NCBI GenBank assembly: GCA_964374035.1
Contig: CAYJWY010000021.1
Span: forward strand, 1 to 20,363
Direction: 5' to 3'
Length of the DNA: 20,363 nucleotides
Source: CALRGL01 sp964374035
GTDB taxonomy: Bacteria > Patescibacteriota > Patescibacteriia > UBA9934 > GWF2-40-263
The position numbers and the translations under genes were made by a program. Under the pieces are notes generated by a model. It was not told the DNA's origin. It saw only the letters and a program-made list of their open reading frames with translations, and searched no databases. Below are positions 12,574-20,211 of this stretch, piece after piece (position 1 is the first letter of the stretch; each line of letters begins with the position of its first letter).

Positions 12574-12603
12574 AGACCTTCCGAGACATCTCGGAAATGG
12601 TCT
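12574..12603 (+). promoter_or_regulatory. Inverted repeat at the transcription start (operator or leader hairpin)
   Basis: TTCCGAGA (12579-12586) and TCTCGGAA (12589-12596) form a perfect 8-bp repeat with a 2-nt centre, flanked by AGACC (12574-12578) and GGTCT (12599-12603). It lies directly after the -10 box, where a repressor would block transcription. The next gene encodes an HTH protein, so autoregulation is possible. Confidence 0.5.
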
Positions 12604-12650
12604 TTAACCGTAGAGAAACAAGCAAATATAAGGTGCCCTGGGAGGCGACC

Positions 12651-14132
12651 ATGATCAGAAAACTCGAACCCAGAACATGGCAACAAGGAGTCACGCTCGC
12701 CAGTCTTTGGCAGGCGTGGATGACGCTCAACAAGTTCGATCTTCATTCGGCTCAAAGCGCGCTCACGAAGCTTGGCGTCCACGGCGTGAAGAATCTGCCC
12801 ATCTGGATGCAGAATCGCGTGACCAATGATCTGCTGACCACTGGCATGAAAGGCCTGATGTCGGCAACCGGCATTGATCTGGATGGCTGGATGGTTTGTG
12901 AAGCAAAGAGCCAAGTGTTGAATGAACATCCAGAGCTCGTAGGGCTGATCGACTTTGACCGATTGGTCACCCGACAGGAGTGCTGTCAGCAACTCCATCT
13001 ATGGAGGGACATCTATAACGGCGAGCAGTACATTGCTCTGCAGTTGAAGATCTCATCAAAGGCGATCCGCAACTGGATTCACGGAAAAAATCTTCCGTCC
13101 ATCGAGGCTCTGAAGAAAATCATCGCGGGATGTACGCGCGGACTTATCCAAACGAGCAACCGCGAAGACCTCATCTTCACGCTCATCTGCCAGACCATTC
13201 TTGGAGCGTCGCCTATGGAGCTGTTCGGCTTCGAGACATTCCAACACGCCTGCGAGCAGTTCTTGCGACCGCTTCGTGGATACACCAATACACGCATCGG
13301 CGTGGAAACGAGCGTTGGTCGCCGAAACGTTGAATTCATCGAAGGGTATGCGAACGGTGAAAAGGTAAAGTTTGCGTTCGAGACAATCGAAAACGTCTTG
13401 GGCGAACTCATCCGTCAACGCAATCCGCACTTGGTCGAAGCGTTCAAGGCGCGACGTAAGGAATATCGTCTGCGGGAAGACGATGGGATCTGGAGCGTGA
13501 AGGAAATCCTCCGGCTCGATGACCCACCGGTTGTGCAAACGTCCAGCGAAGTTCAAAGCGTCGTTGCCACGCAAGCACCCAAGGCGTGTGAACAGAAGCC
13601 GGACTCCTCATCTGTCAGGGAGATCCCTGTTCACAAAGACACACCTGTCTCAACAAGCCTGAATGAACGTGAGCTGGCGTCGATTCCTTGCGCGCAATCT
13701 GAAGACACCCTGCAAGCGGCGCTCATGGACATCTTCGCCTTTGGGGCTCAGCGGCTTGGTGCTCGCGGACAGACTCGTCCATCAACGGTGTCGCTGGCTT
13801 CGCTGATCGGTTCAGAAATTAGCGGCCTCAAGGCGTGTTTGACGCAAGTCTCGTACCTCGAAGAGGTCGCAACAAGCATCAAGCAAGATGAAATCGAGGA
13901 CGTGCGCCTAGCTGTCGAACAACTCAGGCGCGTACTGGTCGCCCTCAACAACCTCGACCGATCGTTCGTCCGCGAACGCTTGCGACCCGTGCTCGGCACA
14001 GAGCTCTTCGAGCTTTTCCTTGCCGGACAAGGACTCCAGCATCTCCTGGAAACTCCCGAGGCTTGGGATCTGATCGCGGCTCAACGCGAAAGTGCCGGAT
14101 TCAAAAAAACGCTGTCCCGAAAGGAAGGCTAA
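12651..14132 (+). CDS. HTH-containing protein, partner of the GHKL ATPase
   Basis: 493 aa from the ATG at 12651, which has GGGAGG 6 nt upstream; an earlier in-frame ATG at 12597 sits inside the inverted repeat. Residues about 123-160 (EQYIALQLKISSKAIRNWIHGKNLPSIEALKKII) read as a phage-repressor/XRE-type helix-turn-helix. About 30-110 and 165-280 are helical and otherwise unrecognised. About 290-350 are a Pro/Ser/Glu-rich linker, and about 355-480 form a second helical domain. It ends 4 nt before the ATPase ATG and surely shares its mRNA. The HTH could bind the operator-like repeat upstream, or be part of the working complex. No known family is recognised by eye. Confidence 0.75.
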   Translation: MIRKLEPRTWQQGVTLASLWQAWMTLNKFDLHSAQSALTKLGVHGVKNLPIWMQNRVTNDLLTTGMKGLMSATGIDLDGWMVCEAKSQVLNEHPELVGLIDFDRLVTRQECCQQLHLWRDIYNGEQYIALQLKISSKAIRNWIHGKNLPSIEALKKIIAGCTRGLIQTSNREDLIFTLICQTILGASPMELFGFETFQHACEQFLRPLRGYTNTRIGVETSVGRRNVEFIEGYANGEKVKFAFETIENVLGELIRQRNPHLVEAFKARRKEYRLREDDGIWSVKEILRLDDPPVVQTSSEVQSVVATQAPKACEQKPDSSSVREIPVHKDTPVSTSLNERELASIPCAQSEDTLQAALMDIFAFGAQRLGARGQTRPSTVSLASLIGSEISGLKACLTQVSYLEEVATSIKQDEIEDVRLAVEQLRRVLVALNNLDRSFVRERLRPVLGTELFELFLAGQGLQHLLETPEAWDLIAAQRESAGFKKTLSRKEG

Positions 14133-14136
14133 AAAA

Positions 14137-16125
14137 ATGGCCATACAGAAAAGAAATCGCCAGGTCGACGTGTCGATCCTGGATCGCCTCACGGAAGGAT
14201 TCATTCCCTTCCTGGACGCGGTGGTGCAGGTGGTGGAAAACGCGGACGACGCTCACGCTTCCGAAATCACGATTCGTTTCTACTCAGACAGCCAGGATCG
14301 AGCGTGCATCGACTTCATCGACAACGGTGAAGGCATGAACGAAATGCGGCAAACCGCTTACGTCACCCTGGGTGGAAGCACGAGTCGAAGTGATGTGGAC
14401 GCAAAAGGACGAAATGGCACCGGACGCCTGGGCTTCCGACATCACTGTTCCTTCAACCACTGCGTCACCAAGACTGCAGACGGACTTACCTACGAGACAA
14501 CGCTCAACGATGAAGTCATGCTCGAGGCATGGTTCGGGGATGGCAATCCACTCAGCTGGAAATCCATCAGACTGCCCTTTCGCCATGTGCTCAAAACGTC
14601 CGGATCAGTCATCACCTGGGCAAACATCGCGGTGGGTAACCCAAGCGCACGGGCACAACGCAAGCCCGACAACATCATCGAACACCTCGCGCAAAAAATC
14701 TCTCCACACGTCGCACACAAAGTAACGGTGGAAGCCCTCAACCAGCGCGGCGAAACGGTGATGGAACAGAAACTCAAGCCACGCATCACCAGCGGCGATC
14801 CCATCAAAATGGAAATCCAAAGCGATAACGCGGGTGACATCTCAATCGAGCTGTATGTAGTCGCAAAGGCTGACAAAAGCAGTGACTGCATCATGGTTGG
14901 TACCAAGGGTCCGATCTGTCCCTGGCAAGCGTTCATGCGGATGTTCCGCGACGACGCGCGCTATGCAACGCTCGTTCGCCAACTGGATATTGTGATCGGT
15001 CATCCCCAGGTGGTCGGATACATCGACTTCCCAATTCTCAAGCCCTACCGGATGAACGACAGTCACGCCTTCAGCGCCAAAATGCTCGACAACGAGGAGC
15101 TCTGCCATTCCTTGTTCGAGACGTTGCGCATGAAAGTCATGCCACGTGTCGAGAACGAACTGGGCATGCGCGCAGACCAACTCGTTACGACCTCCGAGGA
15201 CGAACTCGTGCGTCAAATCGTTACGTCGATTCACGATGCAACTGGAGAAATGCCGTCCAAGCAAAAGGTGGCGATTCTCGAGCTCAATAACCATCGCATC
15301 GACATCAAGCTCGGCGATACATTCGTCTTTCGAGTCGAAAAACCGCAAGACAACGCCCGCTACCTGTGGGATGATACCAAGTGTGGTGGAAGTCTCGACA
15401 AGATGACCGGAACCGAGGTGATCTACACGGCCACCACACTCGGCACACACACGCTCACCGCCAACATCATGGGGGAGGCAAGCGTTGCACTCACACGCAA
15501 CGTCCGCATCAACGTGATGGAAAAGGTGCCTATGAGCTTCGTAGTGCCAACAATGTCCATGAGCATCAACGATTCGCGTCTTGTGAGACTCCAGAACATC
15601 CCCGAAGGTGCGAAACTCGAGTGGGAAAACCAGGACTGGGGCGGCGACATTGTGCTCGCAAAGGATCTAAGCGAGGCAACCGTGACCAGCGGCGCGGTCG
15701 AAGGTGACTTCGATGTCTCGGTCGTCAACACGCAAAACAGTGACGATATTGCGCGGTGCACTCTGCGCATCAAAAAACAAGATGACGCGCCAGAACCCAA
15801 GAAGATCCAACGCAGTGACGTCGAGTTCACCGTGCGTGGCCACACGTTTCGTCTGACCAGTACGAAGATGGCCGGTTCTGCCGAAGGCAATGCCACCGTC
15901 TCCTGGTTCTCGCAGACATCGGTCGAAAATCTCATCACGTTGAACTTCGGCCACCAGGTGTTCACGGTTCAGCCAAATGACCGAGCAAAGCACTTCATGG
16001 CCGTACGCATCATCTGCGAACGCGTTGCCGAAGTGCTCGCTCCGCAGGGATGCACGCGCAAAGTGTTCACCGAAACGGTCGATGAAATCACGAATCGCTT
16101 TCTTCAAAAGGCCTTGCCAAGCTGA
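14137..16125 (+). CDS. GHKL (Hsp90/MutL-type) ATPase with beta-sandwich-like C-terminal part
   Basis: 662 aa from the ATG at 14137, with AAGGAAGG about 8 nt upstream, in the end of the preceding gene. The Bergerat ATP-binding fold is clear: N box with E34-N35-ADDA, G1 box D62-NG-E-G66-M, and G2 box GRNGTGRLGFR (91-101). A transducer-like domain follows (about 140-250, with strands around ITWANIAVG). Residues about 390-560 contain two Ig/PKD-like beta-sandwich repeats (WDD...GG...VIYTATTLGTHTLTA pattern), unusual for a soluble GHKL protein. There is no signal peptide, membrane segment or histidine-kinase core. GHKL ATPases work as ATP-gated clamps (Hsp90, MutL, MORC, GyrB). The role here is unknown; a DNA-clamp or defence function would be inference only. 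Confidence 0.85.
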   Translation: MAIQKRNRQVDVSILDRLTEGFIPFLDAVVQVVENADDAHASEITIRFYSDSQDRACIDFIDNGEGMNEMRQTAYVTLGGSTSRSDVDAKGRNGTGRLGFRHHCSFNHCVTKTADGLTYETTLNDEVMLEAWFGDGNPLSWKSIRLPFRHVLKTSGSVITWANIAVGNPSARAQRKPDNIIEHLAQKISPHVAHKVTVEALNQRGETVMEQKLKPRITSGDPIKMEIQSDNAGDISIELYVVAKADKSSDCIMVGTKGPICPWQAFMRMFRDDARYATLVRQLDIVIGHPQVVGYIDFPILKPYRMNDSHAFSAKMLDNEELCHSLFETLRMKVMPRVENELGMRADQLVTTSEDELVRQIVTSIHDATGEMPSKQKVAILELNNHRIDIKLGDTFVFRVEKPQDNARYLWDDTKCGGSLDKMTGTEVIYTATTLGTHTLTANIMGEASVALTRNVRINVMEKVPMSFVVPTMSMSINDSRLVRLQNIPEGAKLEWENQDWGGDIVLAKDLSEATVTSGAVEGDFDVSVVNTQNSDDIARCTLRIKKQDDAPEPKKIQRSDVEFTVRGHTFRLTSTKMAGSAEGNATVSWFSQTSVENLITLNFGHQVFTVQPNDRAKHFMAVRIICERVAEVLAPQGCTRKVFTETVDEITNRFLQKALPS

Positions 16126-16134
16126 CCACACACT

Positions 16135-16171
16135 CACCCGTATCTTCCAACCAAGAGCGGGTGTTTTCTTT
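16135..16171 (+). terminator. Terminator of the HTH-ATPase operon
   Basis: CACCCG (16135-16140) pairs with CGGGTG (16158-16163) across a 17-nt loop, followed by TTTTCTTT. Confidence 0.65.
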
Positions 16172-16174
16172 ATC

Positions 16175-16203
16175 TTGACCCAAGTGTGTTTGCACGCTAC
16201 ACT
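16175..16203 (+). promoter_or_regulatory. Promoter of trigger factor
   Basis: TTGACC (16175-16180), 17-nt spacer, TACACT (16198-16203). Predicted start near 16210 leaves a leader of only about 17 nt with no strong Shine-Dalgarno. Confidence 0.75.
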
Positions 16204-16226
16204 CAGCAAACTTAAGTGAATTTTCT

Positions 16227-17525
16227 ATGCCCAACACCAAGATCGAACACCTCGAAAAAAATACCGTAAAACTTACCTTTTCGCTTCCCATCGAAGAAGC
16301 TCAGCCCTACCTCGAGGAAGCGGCAACGCGGCTTTCTGAGACCACCTCAATCCCCGGCTTTCGCCCGGGCAAGGCTGGCTACGAAATTGTGAAGCAACGC
16401 TTTGGGGAGATGAAGATCTATGAAGAAGCGCTTGAAACAATCGTGCGCAAGAGTTACTTGCAGGCGATCCTTGCAAACAACATCGAAACCGTTGGCTCAC
16501 CGCACATTGATGTTGTGAAACTTGCGCCTGGAAACAACATTGAATTCACGGCCGAGGTAACGCGCATGCCCAAGGTGACGATGCTTGTTGACTTCAAGAG
16601 TCTGTCTGTCACAAGTCAAAAGGCAAAAGTCGAAGAGAAAGATCTTGACCTCGCGCTCAACGACTTGCGCCGTATGCAGACAAAGGAAGTGCGCGCGATG
16701 AGCGACAAGACTGCAACCGAAACGGACAAGATTGTGATCTCGATGAACATGAAAAAAGATGGTGTACCCGTCGAAGGTGGTCAGTCGCCCAACCACTCGA
16801 TCTACTTGAATGAGGACTACTACATTCCAGGCTTCAAGGATAAAGTCATTGGCATGAAGGAAGGGGAGGAACGCTCGTTCACGCTTCCGTTTCCTGAAAA
16901 TCATGTGCAAAAAATGCTCGCAGGCTCAGAAGTTCTTTTCGAAATCAAAGTAAACGAGCTGTACCATCTCACGCTTCCTGGACTCGACGATGAATTTGCG
17001 CGCATGCTCGGCCTTCACGACTTTGCCATGCTTCGCAAAACACTTCATGACAACTTGCTCGGTGAGAAAGAACAGCAAGAGACCATGCGACAGGAAAAAG
17101 AAATGCTTGAGCTGGTTGCGTCGAAGTCGCGCTTTGAAGAGATTCCCGACTTGATCGTCAACGAAGAAATCAACAAGATGATCGCGGAACTTCAGCGCGG
17201 CGTGGAGTCGCAGGGCGTTGCCTTCGATCAGTACTTGCGCAATTTGAACAAAACACTCGCACAGTTGAAAATCGATCTTGCCTCGCAAGCCCTCATCCGT
17301 ATCAAGGTCGCGCTCATCTTGCGCGCGGTCGCTGAACAAGAAAACATCGAAGTCTCAGAAAAAGACATCGACGTTGAGATCGACAAAATTGCCGAGCGTT
17401 ATGAGGACGAGGAAACACGCAAACAGGTCTACTCACCGCAATATCGTGAGTACACCCAGCAGATTCTCAAAAACCGTGCGACCATTGAACACATGAAATC
17501 GCACGTCATAAAACAGGAAGCCTAG
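16227..17525 (+). CDS. tig: Trigger factor (ribosome-associated chaperone)
   Basis: 432 aa, full family length. The N-terminal ribosome-binding domain has the signature SIPGFRPGKAGYEIVKQRFG (about 41-60), with Ala where many homologs have Pro. The FKBP-type prolyl isomerase domain spans about 150-245 (GQSPNHSIYLNEDYYIPGFKDKVIGMKEGEERSF), and the helical C-terminal chaperone domain follows to the end. It binds near the ribosomal exit tunnel and shields nascent chains. It has its own promoter, and its terminator overlaps the last codons. The ATG at 16227 is the first in frame after the promoter. It marks the right border of the island of unknown genes. Confidence 0.95.
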   Translation: MPNTKIEHLEKNTVKLTFSLPIEEAQPYLEEAATRLSETTSIPGFRPGKAGYEIVKQRFGEMKIYEEALETIVRKSYLQAILANNIETVGSPHIDVVKLAPGNNIEFTAEVTRMPKVTMLVDFKSLSVTSQKAKVEEKDLDLALNDLRRMQTKEVRAMSDKTATETDKIVISMNMKKDGVPVEGGQSPNHSIYLNEDYYIPGFKDKVIGMKEGEERSFTLPFPENHVQKMLAGSEVLFEIKVNELYHLTLPGLDDEFARMLGLHDFAMLRKTLHDNLLGEKEQQETMRQEKEMLELVASKSRFEEIPDLIVNEEINKMIAELQRGVESQGVAFDQYLRNLNKTLAQLKIDLASQALIRIKVALILRAVAEQENIEVSEKDIDVEIDKIAERYEDEETRKQVYSPQYREYTQQILKNRATIEHMKSHVIKQEA

Positions 17526-17538
17526 GCCTCCTGTTTTT
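17511..17538 (+). terminator. Terminator overlapping the tig stop codon
   Basis: AAACAGGA (17511-17518) pairs with TCCTGTTT (17529-17536), with a palindromic GCCTAGGC loop that contains the TAG stop, followed by further T. Confidence 0.85.
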
Positions 17539-17567
17539 TCTGACCTGAAGGCCAGACAAATTTCTGC

Positions 17568-17596
17568 TCGACGCAGTCGAAAAGGAAGCGTACGAT
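17568..17596 (+). promoter_or_regulatory. Promoter of the inositol-monophosphatase-family gene
   Basis: TCGACG (17568-17573), 17-nt spacer, TACGAT (17591-17596). Transcription would begin near 17603, about 3 nt before the GTG start, so the message would be almost leaderless. Confidence 0.5.
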
Positions 17597-17605
17597 ATAC
17601 CTCAT

Positions 17606-18439
17606 GTGAAAGATCAGTTAATTGCCATTGCCAGAGAAGCTCTTCTTAGCGCGGGCGAAGTCCTGCGTGAGAATTTTCGTAAAAAACAAAAGGTTTTTTA
17701 CAAAAAAGACAGCTCAAAAGTGACGGAAATTGACTATGTTTGCAATGATCTCATCATTGCGCGTATTAAAAAAGACTTTTCGGATCACGTCATTTTTACC
17801 GAGGAATCCGAAGGCGCGCTTGAACAAACGATTACAAAAGATCCAACCTGGGTCATCGATCCGCTGGACGGAACAAGTAACTTCGTCTCAGGAATCCCTA
17901 TTTTTGCCACCATGCTTTGTTATGTCGAAAACGAAGAGCCGATCATGAGCGCAATCTATGACCCCATCCACAACGACTTCCTAATGGCCTACAAGGGCGA
18001 AGGTGCCGTGCTGAACGGTCAACCAATCCACGTCTCTGAGACACTGGTCACACGCGGAGCCATGATGTTTGCCGGGCGCGGGTACAAACAATTTGAACGC
18101 ACGCGACACAGCGAGATCATCAAAAGTCTCGAACAAGAAACAACCTACTTCCGCCGCCTTGGCTCGGCCGCGATTATGCTCGCAAGCGTTGCCGACGCAA
18201 AGGCCGACGCCGTGATCCTTACGTGCGGGCGTCTCTGGGATGTCGTTCCTGGAGCCTTGCTCATCCAAGAAGCCGGCGGAACCATAACCGACTTCCACGG
18301 AAAACCATGGAACGTTCACAGCCATGATCTTGTCGGCTCAAACGGAAAACTTCACGACCAATTGATCGCGATCACAAGTCCGCTCGTAGACACTTATGAT
18401 TCTCACGGCGCACATCAAGACGAGGAGTCGAATAAATGA
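17606..18439 (+). CDS. Inositol monophosphatase family protein (SuhB/CysQ-type phosphatase)
   Basis: 277 aa. The metal-binding motifs of the family are complete: E66-E67-S in motif 1, D85-PLD88-GTSNF in motif 2, and W211-D212 with the following PGALLIQEAGG in motif 3. These enzymes remove phosphate from inositol phosphates, 3'-phosphoadenosine phosphate or related sugar phosphates using two or three Mg2+. The substrate cannot be told from the sequence. The start is the GTG at 17606, since the overlapping ATG at 17604 meets a stop at once. A purine-rich AAGGAAG at 17582-17588 is too far away to serve as a ribosome site, and the promoter position suggests leaderless translation. The last 44 nt overlap the next gene in another frame. 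Confidence 0.9.
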   Translation: MKDQLIAIAREALLSAGEVLRENFRKKQKVFYKKDSSKVTEIDYVCNDLIIARIKKDFSDHVIFTEESEGALEQTITKDPTWVIDPLDGTSNFVSGIPIFATMLCYVENEEPIMSAIYDPIHNDFLMAYKGEGAVLNGQPIHVSETLVTRGAMMFAGRGYKQFERTRHSEIIKSLEQETTYFRRLGSAAIMLASVADAKADAVILTCGRLWDVVPGALLIQEAGGTITDFHGKPWNVHSHDLVGSNGKLHDQLIAITSPLVDTYDSHGAHQDEESNK

Positions 18440-18623
18440 GCTTGTTTGGCTCGACGAGGATACGGTGAAGATCAGCATTACGGCCGTGCCGGAAAAGGGG
18501 AAAGCGAACGCGGCGATTATTGAGCTGATTGCGGAGGAGCTGGGCGTGAGCAAGACGTCGATTGAGCTTGTAAGGGGAGCGACAGCGACGATTAAACAGT
18601 TTCGAATCGAAAAATCGCCCTAG
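18396..18623 (+). CDS. YggU/DUF167-family small protein
   Basis: 75 aa. The DUF167 pattern is present: short N-terminal strands (MILTAHIKTRSRINELVW), the core VPEKGKANAAIIELIAEELGV, and the final SIELVRGATATIKQFRIE. The family is widespread and structurally known but has no firm function. The ATG at 18396 lies inside the end of the phosphatase gene (44-nt overlap, different frame), so the two are one operon and probably coupled in translation. The stop is inside the terminator that follows. Confidence 0.88.
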   Translation: MILTAHIKTRSRINELVWLDEDTVKISITAVPEKGKANAAIIELIAEELGVSKTSIELVRGATATIKQFRIEKSP

Positions 18624-18635
18624 GCGATTTTTTAT
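18612..18635 (+). terminator. Terminator after the YggU gene
   Basis: AAATCGCC (18612-18619) pairs with GGCGATTT (18623-18630), loop CTA, then a T-rich tail. It includes the TAG stop of the gene. Confidence 0.85.
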
Positions 18636-18639
18636 TGAA

Positions 18640-18668
18640 TTGACGTGATGCTGGTTTCTTCGTATCAT
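18640..18668 (+). promoter_or_regulatory. Promoter of the small two-gene operon
   Basis: TTGACG (18640-18645), 17-nt spacer, TATCAT (18663-18668). The first ATG begins 6 nt after the -10 box and the second 12 nt after it, so the mRNA is probably leaderless and starts at the second. Confidence 0.75.
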
Positions 18669-18673
18669 TCTTA

Positions 18674-18832
18674 ATGAATATGCGCAAACAAGTTGAGCGA
18701 TACGAAGCAAGCGAGGCGAAAAAAATTGTCGCTGACTACATTGATCAGTCCGCGTTACGTTTGGAACAAAGATTGAAGAAGGCCCATTCAGAACAAAAGA
18801 AGCATCAGACAAAAGTTCGGTCGTATGCGTAA
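18674..18832 (+). CDS. Small charged helical protein, possible antitoxin
   Basis: 52 aa from the ATG at 18674, or 50 aa from the ATG at 18680, which fits the promoter better as a leaderless start. The protein (MNMRKQVERYEASE...KVRSYA) is almost entirely helical, with many Lys, Arg, Glu and Gln and no Cys. The stop overlaps the next ATG by 8 nt (ATGCGTAA), a tight coupling typical of toxin-antitoxin pairs. I recognise no family. The role as antitoxin is inferred from size, order and overlap only. Confidence 0.55.
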   Translation: MNMRKQVERYEASEAKKIVADYIDQSALRLEQRLKKAHSEQKKHQTKVRSYA

Positions 18833-19175
18833 ACTTTATTACAGCGATGCTGCGGTCTCAGCCGTGACTGGCTTCATTCGTGCATACGAAGAAGCCTTTT
18901 TTGAACTCTACCAAGATAGCGGATTAGTAACTGAAAAGATGATTATCGAGAATTATCGACGGTCGGCGAAGAAGTTGAGCGAACAAATTTTTTCGAAGAT
19001 CGACAAACATCTAGTCAACGAAAAAGTGTTGGGCAGAAAAACACGCAAACACTGGAATGAAATTACATTCTATGTCGGAACCCGCTTGATCACCGTTTAT
19101 TACAGTTCGAACGGCACAACGAACGAGAGAATTGTTGAAGTAATAGGGATCGAGAGGAAGCCGATAATTTTTTGA
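18825..19175 (+). CDS. Small basic protein, possibly RelE/ParE-like toxin
   Basis: 116 aa. The N-terminal half is helical (AAVSAVTGFIRAYEEAFFELYQD, then NYRRSAKKLSEQIFSKI). The C-terminal half has a run of strands (NEITFYVGTRLITVYYSS...RIVEVIGIERKPIIF), an arrangement seen in RelE/ParE-fold toxins. I cannot point to a complete catalytic set, so the assignment is tentative. It overlaps the preceding small gene by 8 nt and has no promoter of its own. It ends in a terminator shared with the converging reverse transcriptase gene. An alternative is a DGR- or mobile-element-linked accessory protein of unknown role. Confidence 0.6.
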   Translation: MRKLYYSDAAVSAVTGFIRAYEEAFFELYQDSGLVTEKMIIENYRRSAKKLSEQIFSKIDKHLVNEKVLGRKTRKHWNEITFYVGTRLITVYYSSNGTTNERIVEVIGIERKPIIF

Positions 19176-19182
19176 TGACAAA

Positions 19183-19206
19183 AAAATGCCTTAATAAAGG
19201 CATTTT
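19183..19206. terminator. Bidirectional terminator between convergent genes
   Basis: AAAATGCCTT (19183-19192) pairs with AAGGCATTTT (19197-19206), loop AATA, with A/T-rich flanks on both sides. It serves the 18825 gene and includes the stop codon of the reverse transcriptase gene. Confidence 0.85.
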
Positions 19207-20183
19207 AAAACATCTTGCAACTTCTCGGTATTCCCATGCCTCATCATTCCCAAGTACGACTGTATCGTTTCTGTTTCTGGATGTGCTTCAACACACTGAA
19301 ACATCCGTCGTTTCGTGACCGAACGTAATGTACGATGGCCTACAAAATGCGTCCATCCTAGAAAGTCGACACCTGAAGCGATCGTCTTTAAAAAAACTTT
19401 GTTTGGGTGAAGGATAAGATGGAGGTCGAACAAAAGAGACGAACGGACTGCTGGAATGATCAACTGAAGAAAATATTTATCGGTTGATAGAAATACGAAG
19501 TCGTCGGCGTATCGGATATAAGGCTTGGTCTTGAGTTGATGTTTCACGAATTGATCGAATTGATTCATGTAGATATTGGAGAACAGTTGTGAAGTGAGGT
19601 TGCCGAGCGGAAGTCCGACACCGGGCCGATTCTCTGATTCAAAACTATCGATAATCGTTCTTAGAAGCTGCCTTATGTCCGCATCTTGAATGTACTCGTC
19701 GAGAATACGCGTCAAGATGCGATGATCGATGCTCGCAAAAAATTGTTTGATGTCACACTTGAGCACCCAGCACGTGCGGGTATGATTTTGACTGACACGA
19801 AATGCATGCGTTCGAAACCGATCAATCGCCTTGTGCATTCCTTTACCGTTTCGACAGAAAAATGAATCACTGATAAACGTTCGATCGAAAAACGGATACA
19901 AGTTGCGATACAATGCGCGGTGAAGCACACGATCGCGGACGGAGGCTTTGTGAATCGAGCGGCGCTTTGGATCGACGATCACAAACGACTCGTACCTGCC
20001 GTGATAGTAAGTCTTGTCGACCAACACTCGATGCAAATCTAAAAGATTATCCATCAGATGCAGCTCAAACTCCTGCACATCCTCTCGAGACCGTTTCCCG
20101 ACCACAAACTCACCCCAGGCTCCAAGTAAATTCTCGATCGAAATAATCTGTTCAAATGTATGAGTGAACAAAATTTTGGCCAC
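19191..20183 (-). CDS. DGR-type reverse transcriptase
   Basis: 330 aa with only the RT domain: no maturase X, HNH or protease part. Catalytic residues are D144 (LKCDIKQFFASIDH) and Y225-A-D227-D228. Motif 4 reads GLPLGNLTSQ (190-199); the LGxxxSQ form is the mark of diversity-generating-retroelement RTs, where group II introns and most others have QGxxxSP. The motif after it (LGWTHF) matches the thumb region. The GTG start at 20183 is preceded by a G7 run 13 nt upstream. Its neighbour, an Avd-like gene, is the usual DGR partner but is divergent here, about 30 nt away. No template or variable repeat is visible in this window. Confidence 0.88.
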   Translation of the reverse strand: MAKILFTHTFEQIISIENLLGAWGEFVVGKRSREDVQEFELHLMDNLLDLHRVLVDKTYYHGRYESFVIVDPKRRSIHKASVRDRVLHRALYRNLYPFFDRTFISDSFFCRNGKGMHKAIDRFRTHAFRVSQNHTRTCWVLKCDIKQFFASIDHRILTRILDEYIQDADIRQLLRTIIDSFESENRPGVGLPLGNLTSQLFSNIYMNQFDQFVKHQLKTKPYIRYADDFVFLSTDKYFLQLIIPAVRSSLLFDLHLILHPNKVFLKTIASGVDFLGWTHFVGHRTLRSVTKRRMFQCVEAHPETETIQSYLGMMRHGNTEKLQDVLKCLY

Positions 20184-20211
20184 GCTACTAAGCGTACCCC
20201 CCCTGACTATT

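Noticed and set aside
19191..20183. Group II intron or retron reverse transcriptase
   Set aside because: No maturase or endonuclease domain, no intron RNA ends, no retron-specific motifs; the LGNLTSQ motif is DGR-type.
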